DNA of 64,000 bases from Casuarina equisetifolia (lineage: Eukaryota; Streptophyta; Magnoliopsida; Fagales; Casuarinaceae): the NCBI GenBank assembly GCA_028551475.1, contig CM052357.1, forward strand, positions 10,773,931-10,837,930, in the 5' to 3' direction. The notes under the pieces were generated by a model. That model made no database searches, was not told the DNA's origin, and saw only the letters and a list, made by a program, of their open reading frames with translations. The position numbers and the translations under genes are program-made. Positions 24,101 to 35,226 of this stretch are shown here, piece by piece (positions within the stretch are counted from its first letter, which is position 1; each line of letters begins with the position of its first letter).

Positions 24101-25640
24101 AAAAGGTTTAATAGGTTAAGAATGTGTACCTAAATGTGGTGTGTTCACCTCTGGAGAAGGCTCCAAGGGCGTCTCTTGAGGTAAGATTTGTGATGTATCC
24201 AAAGAAGGCTCTAGTGGAGTAGGCATTAGATCACATGACTAGGCGATGTTTAGGACTGGAGCAGCCTAATCCAAGGGCGAATCACAAGAAGATTCTAAGG
24301 ACTGACTTGGAAAGAATAGAAAATCATATTCATAAAAACGACATCATGACTCACATATAATTTTCCACCAGTTGGATCATAAACTTTGTAACCCTTCTAC
24401 ATAGAAGGGTAACCAAGAATCTTTTTATGATATTGCAATACTCAAAGAATAGCTTCTCTAGGACATCTAAGCCTTTTGTGCTAGATAACATGATTTGCCC
24501 TTGGTTGTTTAGTAAAAAACAAATTTTGGAAATGATTTTTTGGCAACACATGTAGCCCCTTGCATTGATAGCCTTTAGCTAGAGTTCTGTGAGTTCTCAG
24601 GTACTTAATGTAAAATAGATTTTTAGTGAATACAAAGTAACAAGGAAAATTAGTAATAAGCTTAAAATAGAAAATAAATTGAATTTCACTTAAGGCATAA
24701 CTATAACATTATGAAAAGGAAGCTTGGTATTTGGAAATGTTCTAGATCTAATGTAAGATATATCAAGAGAATCAACATTACCTACTTGAATGTAATTTGA
24801 ACCAATGTAAGGAGTTAAGTTTAGCAACTTACCAACAATTGATGCAATGTGAATATTCATCATTATCCAAGGGCCCAAACTTGGTTTATAGTTTGGCCTG
24901 ACAAATGAGGATAGAACTTAGCATAACAGAAATGGTACTAAGAATTTGTTTGTTGTTTGTTCCAAGTGCATCTTCCATCTATCTAGCTAAAACTCAATAT
25001 GGTTTTTGTGCCTTGTGTTCTAATACGAATGCATGAGCCTTAAGAGCCAGCCTTACTAAAGTCATGATTTCAAAAAGGTTGTCCCAAGACCATATCCTTG
25101 TATTGACATGTTTCCTTTGGTTTTCATGCGTAAATGCAATTAAAATTAGCCTAGGTGAAATGCGTGTAAATTTTATCAATGTGCTTGAAATGAGAATAAT
25201 TATGAGTTATGTTTTATGGTAGTTAAGTGATAATTGTTCCTATGATCAAGTTGAAGATGACTCCCTCAATCAAATAAGGTTTTTTATTTTATGGCTTGAT
25301 TCTTTTTTCTTTTTGTTAGAAAGATAAATTGTATTAATAAATATTAAAATATAAAAGTATAGGAATATACCCTAGCATTATAAAAGTTACTACATTAATG
25401 AAAAGATAGAAATTGAAAACCTTTAAATTTCACTTAAAATGACATTTTTTTGAAATAATTTTATATTTTTAAACAAAAATACTGTATTTTATGGCTTGAT
25501 TCCCTTTGTCCCTCTCTTTATTTTTTGGTGTTTTTTTATACTAGAAAGTGGGCTGTAATTTTAGCTAAAATTTAGATATTGGTTTAATATCTTATTTTTT
25601 CATACAAACTAAAATATATTGTTCATGGACTACAATTAAG
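21110..25640 (+). pseudogene. DUF247 copy 1, dead, middle occupied by a Copia relic
   Basis: The 5' flank (21110-21803) matches the flanks of the two intact copies, including a GGCGTCTCGAAAA block and GGCAGGTTCC. The start codon position reads ACG at 21804-21806, where the intact copies have ATG. The next 97 or so codons (CNLPIEELQITVV... to KLRLANEY, ending near 22095) are open and similar to the other two. The sequence then enters a Copia relic and resumes near 24880 at the very end of the gene (a TTTGGCCTGACAAATGA-like end) and its 3' flank to about 25640. The central and C-terminal coding region is missing, so no DUF247 protein can be made. Known intact members have about 400-550 residues with a C-terminal membrane anchor. 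Confidence 0.85.
22098..24870 (-). mobile_element. Copia relic inside DUF247 copy 1
   Basis: Minus-strand Copia. Reading from high to low coordinate: protease-region sequence (about 24870-24690, with YIGSNYIQVGNVDSL), integrase-side sequence (about 24550-23800), reverse transcriptase (about 23770-22890; YGLKQALRQWY and a YVDDILV block), RNase H (about 22760-22300), a purine tract, and one LTR of about 192 bp (22098-22289, TG...CA). Only one LTR is present and no target duplication can be paired, so no LTR-based age can be given. It is an incomplete, broken fossil with many breaks. Confidence 0.88.
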
Positions 25641-25949
25641 AGCGGGAAAAATTGTTCTTTTATCTCTCTACTTCAAGCTCAAACTCTTTGAGTTTTCCTA
25701 ATCACAATTTGTTAATCTCATATATCACATGTCAGCCATACATGTGATGTTATGCTTCGCTTGTATAATGTGTGGCAAAGCAAAGTATTACAGCTAACTA
25801 CTTTTCAACGACTTGTAACATGAATTTAATGCAAGAGGTCATTTGCTTCTCAGTTCAACTTAGTGTATATAATATCTTGGAATTATTAAAAAAAATCACG
25901 AAGTTTTTAAGTTGCCATACAAAAGACTAAAGAACTCAAAAAGAAAAAT

Positions 25950-27453
25950 TGACAATTATTTTTGGGCGTCTTCCCATGGCAAACATGTTTTTCAATAATA
26001 AAAGGGAAACATTAATTTTTTGATGGACCTCTTCAAACGGATAATTTTATACTATGATTTTCCCTGTAATTCAGTTTGTGACTATTGCTAAACTGAGTGA
26101 AATTTATGAAAACGGACGTATTCTTGCTTGCACATTTCCTCCAGTTAAACGGTTGATATCAATAGGTTATCAAGTTTCTAAAGTTGAGACAACTTGATTT
26201 TCACCACTACAATTTCGTTACCGTCAATCAAAATGTACTTATCGGAATGGTCAGAATACAAAATAGGTAGCAAAAGAACATATTTGAAATGATAAAAATG
26301 CACTAAGTTTAATTTTCTAGAACCAGTTAACATTATATTCAAGTTCGTTAGGCAGTCATGCTTTCAGTGGTAAAGTTCAGACAATACAAAGTGCTGCTAA
26401 GTAATAAATTTATCCCCTTAATATCATTTAAAGGAAAAGTTTTAAGAGGCATCACCATTGCAGCAACACAAGCAGCTGTGAGCTGTTAATTATTGGAACT
26501 AATCTCTCAAGCACTTCCATGTTATTACTGTGTGCAGAGTTCCACGTCAGAAAATAAAAACCCTGATGTAAAGTAGTGAGAACATAATTTCGTGAAGAAA
26601 TTAAATATTTCCCATTAGAAATATAAGAACTTGGTATTATTAAGTATAAGAAAATTTTGAAAAATTTTACTTTTAAGGGAAAAAATCAAAATTTCATATT
26701 AGAAATATCCTCAAAATGCTGTGAAAATTACCGTTTAAGAGAGTCGTACAAGCTTTGATTGGCATGTTAATTCATCAAAGGTGCAGCAACAAGCAAAATA
26801 TCCATTTGGAGATACAAAAAAATTAGATAATAAGATTAAGGAGAATAACAGAAACAAGGAAGATGCTTCCAAAAGATGACCAATGTTGGATCTGTAACAA
26901 TTACTGTAAATAATCGCATTTTGCGCTGGGGTAACACTTAAAGGCCTTGGAATCGAACGTCCATATATGAAGCTGTACTTTCCTAAGTGTTTCACGATCT
27001 CGAATTACCAAAGGGCGATATGTAATTCTTTTCTTGAACGGGTTCAAAGGCTCAGAGATGGCGTCTCGAAAAGATGATGCTGCCTTCCAAGCTAACAACC
27101 TCCATGAAGTTACGCTTTACTTTATACCAATCTTGCCCGAAGGATCATAAAGACATACAGTTGTTACTGTAGTTTACTAAGAATATTGACTGAATGTAGG
27201 GAAAGCCATTGGCAGGTTCCTGTTTCTCTATATTTTACTACATATCTTGTAGATTTCTCCCAATCTTGCTATTTCGTGAAGTCATAAAAAGTGTCTCTAT
27301 TTTATTATTAACTTAAAGATTCGGGTAAAAGCGACAGTTTGTAGTGTCTCATGTCAAAAAAGTTCCAATTATATTCAAGCGTGAACTAAATGCTAGGACA
27401 GCACTGTCATCACATATAATTTCCTTGTTTGTTTCAAACTTGCTACTACTGGA
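25950..27453. repeat. Duplicated intergenic unit upstream of DUF247 copy 2
   Basis: This stretch is collinear with 29720-31605 upstream of copy 3. Shared blocks include CCCATGGCAAACATG, TCTCAAGCACTTCCATG, GCGTCTCGAAAAGATGATG and TATAATTTCCTTGTTTGTT just before the ATG. The last kilobase also matches 21110-21803. It is the 5' part of a roughly 4.15-kb tandem unit, measured start codon to start codon between copies 2 and 3. It contains the putative promoter of copy 2. Confidence 0.8.
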
Positions 27454-28896
27454 ATGGGTCGTAATCTTCCTGTGGAGGAGTTGCAGATAACGGTTGCCGA
27501 AAGCGAAGCTGATGAAGGAAGTCCCTACTTTTCCGAGCACGGAAGGTTTGAAATGTTGAGGAAGGCAGAAGACCTTCGGAGCAATCGCCCTGCAAAAATA
27601 CAGAAAGTTATTTTCTTGCTGCAGGATCACAAGCATTTCGCGAAGTACTTCAAACTAAGAGTGGCGTCACTCGGACCTATCCATCATGGCAACCCAATGT
27701 ACCAGCTAGGAGAGAAGTACAAGCTTAGATTGGCAAACGAATACATCAAAGGTTTTAGCGGCAAAGAAGAATTTTCAGACGACGATATAAAGAGCTTGTA
27801 TCAGAAGATTAAGCAGGAAATCACGGAACTGAGGGAATGTTTCGAGGAGGAAGTGACAAAGAACTATGATGATGACGACCTCACCTGGGTGTTGCTCGTT
27901 GACGGTTGTGCTATACTGCAGTATAGTGACTGCGCTGCAAAGAACAATTTTACAGAGTTGAGGATAAAGAACGACAGCGTAGCCTTCGGTCAACATGATT
28001 TGTTCTTGCTCGAGAATCAAGTTCCTTACCGTCTTCTCAAGTTATTGATGAATTTGAGTGGGAAGGAAGAGGAGTTGAAAGATTCGATCAATAAATTCAT
28101 CGGAAACAACGCGTATCAGCAGAAACAAGAAATATCGGTAGGAGAAGTTACACGAGAGCCGACACATCTTCTTGATCTTCTGAGAACAAAACTCTTGGGG
28201 CCGAGCTCTGGGTCGCAGCGGAAAACGAACGCAGCGCCGTGTAGCCAATTTTCAGCCTGTTTGTGGGAGAAACTCGTCTGTGGTAAGAAATTCAGCCAAG
28301 CATATCAAGACGAATACGAAGATTGGCAATCGTTTCACAACGTGAAGGCGCTTAAAGCAGCAGTAATCCAAGTAAAACGTAGTGACAAGAACTCCCTGAG
28401 AAACATAAGTTTTAAGAGGCTATTCGGTATCTACCGCGGAAGCCTTTTTCTGCCCCAGATTAGAGTGGATGACTCCACAGGCCCTAAGTTCATGAACTTG
28501 ATAGCGTACGAAATGTGTCTAGATTTCGAGAATGACTTTGGCATCACGTCTTACATATGCTTCCTTGATTCACTCATCGACGAAGTCAGTGATGTGAAGG
28601 AGCTAAGGAAAGCACACATACTCCACAACTTCCTTGGCAGCGATGAAGAAGTGGCTAGACTCTTCAATGAGATAGGCACTGACTTAGTGCCTAACTTTGA
28701 CATTTATAAGGAAGTCAGGTGCGAGCTTCAACTGTGCTTAGATAATGATTGGGTGATCCACATCGCTCAATGGATCACTCAACTTCATCAAGATTATTTC
28801 GGCAACCCCTGGTCTGCCATTGGTTTTCTTGCCGCACTATTGTTGCTTTTTCTAACTTGCACCCAGACTTGGTTTACTGTTTGGCCTGACAAATGA
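27454..28896 (+). CDS. DUF247 (UPF0481) protein, copy 2
   Basis: Single-exon frame of 480 residues, typical of the DUF247 family in length and in lacking introns. Family marks: IQKVIFLLQDHKHFAKYFK then GPIHHG at 74-79, an acidic EEFSDDD stretch, DLTWVLLVDGC (142-152), LLENQVP (185-191), KFMNLIAYEMCLDF in the second half, and a C-terminal hydrophobic segment near 454-473 after NPW (GFLAALLLLFLT) that should anchor it in a membrane. The ATG matches the start in copy 3 and sits in duplicated flanking sequence. The biochemical role is unknown in dicots; in grasses DUF247 genes are candidate self-incompatibility determinants. The N-terminal 430 residues are roughly 80-85% like copy 3 by eye, but the C-terminal 60 are much less alike. 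Confidence 0.92.
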   Translation: MGRNLPVEELQITVAESEADEGSPYFSEHGRFEMLRKAEDLRSNRPAKIQKVIFLLQDHKHFAKYFKLRVASLGPIHHGNPMYQLGEKYKLRLANEYIKGFSGKEEFSDDDIKSLYQKIKQEITELRECFEEEVTKNYDDDDLTWVLLVDGCAILQYSDCAAKNNFTELRIKNDSVAFGQHDLFLLENQVPYRLLKLLMNLSGKEEELKDSINKFIGNNAYQQKQEISVGEVTREPTHLLDLLRTKLLGPSSGSQRKTNAAPCSQFSACLWEKLVCGKKFSQAYQDEYEDWQSFHNVKALKAAVIQVKRSDKNSLRNISFKRLFGIYRGSLFLPQIRVDDSTGPKFMNLIAYEMCLDFENDFGITSYICFLDSLIDEVSDVKELRKAHILHNFLGSDEEVARLFNEIGTDLVPNFDIYKEVRCELQLCLDNDWVIHIAQWITQLHQDYFGNPWSAIGFLAALLLLFLTCTQTWFTVWPDK

Positions 28897-29710
28897 CGAC
28901 GGAACTTGGCATAATGGAAAAGGTACCAAGAATTTGTTTGTTGTTTGTTCTAAGTGCATTACCATCTGTCTAGCTAAAACTTGTACGGTTTTTGTGCCTT
29001 GTATTGTAATCTGAATGCATAAGCCTTAAGAGCCAGCCCTACTACAGTCATGATTTCAGAAAGGTCGTCCCAAGACCATATCCTTGTATTGCCTTGTTTC
29101 CTTCGGTTTTCATGAGCAAATGCAATTAAAATAAGCATGGGTTATATGCGTGTAAATTTTATCAATGTGCTTAAATGAAAATAATTATGGGATGTGTTTT
29201 ATGGTAGTTGAGTGATAATTGTTCCTATGATCAAGTTGAAGATGACTCCTTCAATCAAGTAAGGTTTTTTTATTTTATGGCTTGATTCTCTCTGTCCCTC
29301 TCTTTATTTTTTAGTGTTCTTTTATACTAGAAAGCCGGCTGTAATTTTAGCTAAAATCTAGATATTGACTTAATATCTATTTGTTCATACAAACTAAAAT
29401 ATATTTTTCGTAGACCACAATTAAGAGCAGGAAAACTTGTTCTTTTATCTCTCTACTCCCTGATCAAACTCTCTGAGTTTTCCTAATCACAATTTGTAAA
29501 TCTCTTATACCGCATGTCCGCCATACATATGACGTTCTGCTTCGCTTATATAATGTGTGGCAAAGCAAAGTATTACAACTAATTATTTTTCAGCGATTTG
29601 TAACATGAGTCTAATCCAAGAGGTCATTTGTTTATCGGTTCAACTTAGCGTATATAATATCTTGGAATTATTAAAAAAAAAATCACAGTTTTTTAGCTGC
29701 TATACAAAAA
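28897..29710. other. 3' flank of DUF247 copy 2
   Basis: Collinear with the 3' flank of dead copy 1 (24890-25900), including TTTGTTTGTTGTTTGTTC, GTGTAAATTTTATCAATG and GGCTGTAATTTTAGCTAAAAT. No gene is seen. It probably holds the polyadenylation region of copy 2. Confidence 0.6.
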
Positions 29711-29719
29711 ACTAATGAA

Positions 29720-31605
29720 CACAAAAGTTAAGAACTATTTTAGGCCCTCATCCCATGGCAAACATGTTTTCAATAATAAAAGGGAAAGATGAATTTTTTT
29801 TGAAGGATCTCTTCGAACTGATAATTTTATACTATCTGATTTTCCCTATAATTCAGTTTGTGATTATGGCCGAATTAGGTGAAATTAATGAAAACCGGCG
29901 TAATCTTGCTTGCACATTTCTTCTAATAAAACGGCTGACATCAATAGGTTATCAAGTTTCTGAAGTCAAGACAATTTGCTTTTCGCCACTACAATTGCGG
30001 TACCGTCAATCAAAATGGCTAACGCTCCAACTTATCTCATAATGAACTCCTTAAACCAAAAGAGTTACCAAATATTTTCTTTGTTACATTGAATTAGAAC
30101 GGCATTGTTGATTCATCACAATGGATTTTTTGATTGATTTGGTGAAAAAAAAAAAGGAAATGATTATTTCAGAAACCGATAAATTAAATCTTGTTGCTTG
30201 TTTTTTATGCTATAAATACCTTGATCTCCATTAGTACTTCAACTTCTCCCCTCGATAAATTTTTCGTCTTTAAGTGGTAAATTGATTTCTTTTACTAAGC
30301 TCTTCTTTGTTTATCCATCTCTTTTCTAAAAAATCCTAATTCAGGAGAACATTATTCCCCTTTTATTAAATGAAGAATTCTACTCCTTAATGTACTTATC
30401 CCAATGGTCAAGAATACAAAAAAGGTAGCAAAAGAACACATTTGAGATGATAAAAATACACTAAGTTTAATTTTCTAGAACCAGTTAATATTATATATTA
30501 GGCAGTTATGCTTTCAGTAGTAAAGTTCAGACAATACAAAGTGTAGCTAGGTAATAAATTTATCCCATTAATATCATTTAAAGGAAAAAGTTTTAAGAGG
30601 GATCACCATAGCAGCAAACAAGCTATAGTGAGCTGTTGCTTATTGGAACTAATCTCTCAAGCACTTCCATGTTGTTACAGTATGCAGTGAGAACATAATC
30701 TCGTGAAGGAATTAAATATTTCCCTTTAGTAATATAACAATTTGGTATTATTAGGCATAAGAAAATATTGTGTTTTTGAGAAATTTTACTTTTAGGTAAA
30801 AGAAAAAATCAAAATTTCATATTAGAAATATCCTTAAAATGCTACTAAAAGTACCGGTTTCGAGAGAAGTACAAGCTTCGAAAGGCGTGTTAATTCATCA
30901 AAGGTTGCAGCATCAAGGAAAATATCCTTTGTAGATACTAAAAAAATTATATAATAAGTTTAAGGAGAATAACAGAAACTAGGAAGATGCTTCCAAAAGA
31001 TGATCAATGTCGGATCTGTAAGATTTAGTGTGAACAATGGCATTTTGCACTGGGGTGACACAATGTCATTTTTGTCCTAGGGTACACATAAAGGCCTTGG
31101 CACCGAACGTTCATCTCTGAAGCTGTACTTCCCAAGTAGTTCACGATCTCGAATTACCAAAAGGCGATATGTAATTCTTTCCTTGAAGGGGTCCAAAGGC
31201 TTAAAGATGGCGTCTCGAAAAGATGATGCTGCCTTCATAGCTGACAAAGATCTCTATGAAGTTGCGCTTTACTTTATACCAATCTTGCCCGAAGGATAAA
31301 GACATACAGTTTTTACAGTAGTTTACTAAGAATATTGATTGTGTAGGGAAAGCCATAAGCAGGTTCTTGTTTCTCTATATTTTTCTACACATCTTGTAGA
31401 TTCCTTCCGAGCTTGCTATTTCGTAAAGTCATAAAGTAAAAAAGTGTCTATATTTTATTAGTAACTTAAAGATTCGAGCAAAAGAGAGCCCTTAGTTTCT
31501 CATGCTAAAAGAGCTTCCAACTACGGTCAAGCGTGAACTTAATACTTGGACAGTGCTGTCATCAAATATACTTTCCTTGTTTGTTGCGAACTTGAAACTA
31601 CTGGA
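29720..31605. repeat. Duplicated intergenic unit upstream of DUF247 copy 3
   Basis: Second instance of the unit described for copy 2, collinear over most of its length but with an extra stretch at about 30030-30400. A 95-codon frame at 29755-30042 starts in the conserved block (MANMFSIIKGKDEFF). The matching sequence near 25976 does not stay open, so I do not call it a gene. Confidence 0.75.
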
Positions 31606-33087
31606 ATGGGTCGTAATCTTCCTATTGAGGAGGTGCAGATAACGGTTGTCGGAAGCGAAACTGATGGAGGAAGTTGCTGCTGTGACGAGCACGAAAGGTT
31701 TAAAATGTTGAGGGAGGCAAAAGATCTTCGGAGCAATCGTCCTGCAAAAATACAGAAAGTTATATTCTTGCTGCAGGATCACAAGCATTTCACTAAGTAC
31801 TTTAAACCAAGAGTGGCATCAGTCGGTCCTATTCATCATGGCACCCCAATGTACCATCTGGGAGAGAAGTACAAGCTTAGACTGGCAAACGAATTCATCC
31901 AAGGTTTTAGCGGCGAAGAAGATTTTTCAGACGACGATATAAAGAGGTTGTTTCAGAAGATTAAGCAGGAAATCGTGGAACTGAGGGAATGTTTCGAGGA
32001 GGAAGTGACAAGAAACTACGATGATGACGACCTCACCTGGGTGTTGCTCGTTGACGGTTGTGCTATACTGCAGTATATTGACTGCGCTGCAAAGAACAAT
32101 TTTACAGAGTTGAAGATAAAGAACGACAGCGTAGCCTTCGCTCAACAGGATTTGTTCTTGCTGGAGAATCAAGTTCCTTACCGTCTTCTCAAGTTATTAA
32201 TGAAATTGAGTGGGAAGGAAGAGGATTTGAAAAAATCGATTAATATATTCATCGGAAACGAAGCGTATCAGCAGAAACAAGAAAAATCGGAAGGAGAAGT
32301 TACAAGAGAGCCGACACATCTTCTTGATCTTCTGAGAACAACACTCTTGGGGCCTAGCTCTGATTCGCAGCCGAAAACAAATACAGCATGGTGTAGCCAA
32401 ATTTTAGCCCGTTTGTGGGAGAAAATCGTGTGTGGTAAGAAATTCAGCCAAGCAGGTCAAGAAGAAGACGAAGACGAAGATTGGCAGTCGTTTCGGAACG
32501 TGCAGGAGCTTAGAGCAGCAGGAATCCAGGTGAAACCTGCTGAAAATAACTACTTGAGAAACGTAAGTTTTGATAAGCTATGCGGTTTCTACCCGGGACG
32601 CCTTTGGCTGCCCCAAATTAGAGTGGATGACTCTTCAGGCCCTAAGTTCATGAACTTGATAGCGTACGAAATGTGTCTAGATTTTGAGAATGACTTTGGC
32701 ATCACGTCTTACATATCCTTCCTTGATTCACTCATCGATGAAGCCAGTGATGTGAAGGAGCTACGGAAAGCAGGCATACTCCACAACTTCCTTGGCAGCG
32801 ATGAAGAAGTGGCTAAACTCTTCAATGAGATAGGCACTGACTTGGTGCCTAACTTCGACATTTATAAGGAAGTCAAACGCAAGATTCAACGGCACTACCA
32901 AAACAGCTGGATGACATGGCTGGCTCAATTCTTTCACGACCATTTCAGCAGTCCCTGGACTATCATCGCTTTCTCGGGAGCACTCTTGGGTCTTGGTCTT
33001 AGTGCCTCTCAAACTTGGTATGCAGTCAAAACTTCATCCAGCCCCTGCGACGCCTTGTGCACGAAATTAGGGGCAAATTCTGCATAA
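31606..33087 (+). CDS. DUF247 (UPF0481) protein, copy 3
   Basis: Single-exon frame of 493 residues from the ATG homologous to that of copy 2; the frame is open 20 codons further upstream but that part is leader sequence in the other copies. It has the same marks as copy 2: IQKVIFLLQDHKHF, GPIHHG, DLTWVLLVDGC, LLENQVP, KFMNLIAYEMCLDF, then SPWTIIAFSGALLGLGL as the C-terminal membrane segment. It ends with a longer polar tail (SSSPCDALCTKLGANSA) that copy 2 lacks. Downstream DNA is also unlike that of copies 1 and 2, so the 3' end has a different history. The extra N-terminal cysteine cluster (SCCCDEH, near residue 23) is not in copy 2. Confidence 0.92.
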   Translation: MGRNLPIEEVQITVVGSETDGGSCCCDEHERFKMLREAKDLRSNRPAKIQKVIFLLQDHKHFTKYFKPRVASVGPIHHGTPMYHLGEKYKLRLANEFIQGFSGEEDFSDDDIKRLFQKIKQEIVELRECFEEEVTRNYDDDDLTWVLLVDGCAILQYIDCAAKNNFTELKIKNDSVAFAQQDLFLLENQVPYRLLKLLMKLSGKEEDLKKSINIFIGNEAYQQKQEKSEGEVTREPTHLLDLLRTTLLGPSSDSQPKTNTAWCSQILARLWEKIVCGKKFSQAGQEEDEDEDWQSFRNVQELRAAGIQVKPAENNYLRNVSFDKLCGFYPGRLWLPQIRVDDSSGPKFMNLIAYEMCLDFENDFGITSYISFLDSLIDEASDVKELRKAGILHNFLGSDEEVAKLFNEIGTDLVPNFDIYKEVKRKIQRHYQNSWMTWLAQFFHDHFSSPWTIIAFSGALLGLGLSASQTWYAVKTSSSPCDALCTKLGANSA

Positions 33088-35226
33088 GGGAGAAGGTATT
33101 AAGATTATGTTTTCTGTTAATTCCGCTCTTGTCTGCGATTTGGTTAGCGAAATCAATTGGTTTTTGTGCCTTTGATTGTTGTGTTAAGCATTAAAGATGA
33201 CCAGTTCATCCTATTTCAGCGTGGCTGTTTTACGATTTCTTTGTGGCTGTTGTTTTATCTTTAAAATGACATATTGAACGTAGTGTACAAGAAGTCCTTG
33301 TGTAATTTTTGATGGCTTTAAATTGCAAGTATTGTTGGCTTCCTTATCAAATTCTGACACATTCATAGAAATGGGACAAAGAGATAAACACTAAAGTAGA
33401 AGGTATAGATCTTTGGGTACTTCAATTCATATACATATACTCCTAGAAAAGCCCGTTTTTTAATACATTTATAATTCAGCATACATTATCTTCAACGTCA
33501 TCAAAATATCTTGGTTTCAAGCTCTGGTTTGTTCTTGATTAGTTGGCCCCTTACTACTTTTTGGCGGTCTACCCCTGCACTCCTTGTTCTTTTGGCGTGG
33601 AGGCAGACATTTTCACCATTGAAAGATCGATGAACATTGCCTTTAGACCGACAATACAGAGAGCTTAGTGGACATGGCCATGTCTTTCAAGTGAATGTGC
33701 TGACCAAATGTGTTCTAGGATGAACTTGTTTATACCACAACTCTCACCTATTTTGGGAAACTCTAAGGCTTGTTTGGTTTGAACAAACGCATGTGACAGT
33801 TTGAATCTGTCAAATAGGCGTCCAATCTATTCGTTTAGTTGTGGCAAACATTTCGGAACTACTTTTTCAAAGGACCATTTTTGCTAAGTAGTGAACAATG
33901 ATAACCAATGGCTTTGCCAACCCTTTTATCATGAAGCTACATGGTATTTCAACTTTAGAAGAGGAAGAACTTTTTCACTCTGACCACATTATGTTCTCCA
34001 TTTCCATATGTTATACAAATTTCTGAACTAAACTTGATTCTGCAATGTTAGCACAAATGATTCGATGGGGTTTAATCCCTTACCTGCATCCATAACATAT
34101 AAGGGACACAAATTTCCTTTGGGAAAACAAATGGCAAATATTATCAAACTGCCATTGATTGCGGCAACGGGAACTCGTAGGAAGAACCAGTCTTCTTGCA
34201 TTACTAAGGGATGGAATTAGAAGATACCAGATATCTATGCTCTTTGACAATTAAAGCTCAGGAAGGACTACTCCACAACTCCTTGTTTGTATTTAAATTT
34301 ATAAGCATCCATAAAAAAGTTAAACTGGCAAGTAAGAAATACGCCCATATATTGTATGAATTAATTATAAAATAATATTTGTTAACAAGTATCTAAATTC
34401 TGCCCTTACCAATAGTTGATATAAGAGAAATAGCAAATATCAACCATGTGAAACAATCACTATTTTTAACATGCTTCTTTGTTTTAAACATTAGAAAATT
34501 ATGAGGACTTAGTCTATAAGTAATGGAGTGATAAAATCAAATTATGTAAACCCAATCCATAAGAAGATGTAGTACTCGAACTTAAGCTCTAAAATTATAT
34601 TGGAAATGATTTGATTTCCTTCATTAAAATTGATTATTAGGAGAGAGGAATACCTAAATATATAAGAAGGATACCAAGCTAAGGTATTATCGTTTTGAGA
34701 TGATATAATTGTATTGATCATTTCTATCAAAGAAACAAATGTAGTTACCATGCTAGAGGCATTAAAAGCAAGAGATCAAGAAAGGGTGGGGAAAGGTGAT
34801 TTCCACGCAAAAGGAAAGAACAAATGAACAATGAGTTACCACGTGAGATGGAAAAAGAATCGTCAAGCTATTTCCATTTCAGTCATTAAAATAATGAAGT
34901 AGGTTTCAAAATGGATACAAGAATGTTATCTTACAAAAAAGGAAAAAGAAATTAGCAGTAGGAAACGAATGATGAGCACATTAAAAAAAAAAAAAAGATT
35001 AGCATACACTTATGCAGATACCAAAAGTAAGCAGTAAACTAAGATAGTTCCTCCTCTCCAATAGGGATCACTGCTCTAAGAAATGCAGTTATAATACGAA
35101 CTGGCATAGCAACAAATTTGTAATGATCTATAATATAGACAATTATTAGCAATGGAAAGTAGAACTTTAAGTAACAGCTACATAAACAATTTGCATACAA
35201 CACATTGGTATCCATTACCTGTCAGC
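33088..35226. other. Intergenic between DUF247 copy 3 and LCYB
   Basis: No coding signal. The first 250 bases are the likely 3' UTR of copy 3 and the last 200 the 3' UTR of the minus-strand cyclase gene. Short frames near 34.6 kb have no recognisable content. A poly-A run lies near 34983. Confidence 0.6.

Noticed and set aside
29755-30042. A 95-codon frame in the DUF247 spacer as a gene
   Set aside because: The duplicate at 25.97 kb does not stay open and I recognise no family.
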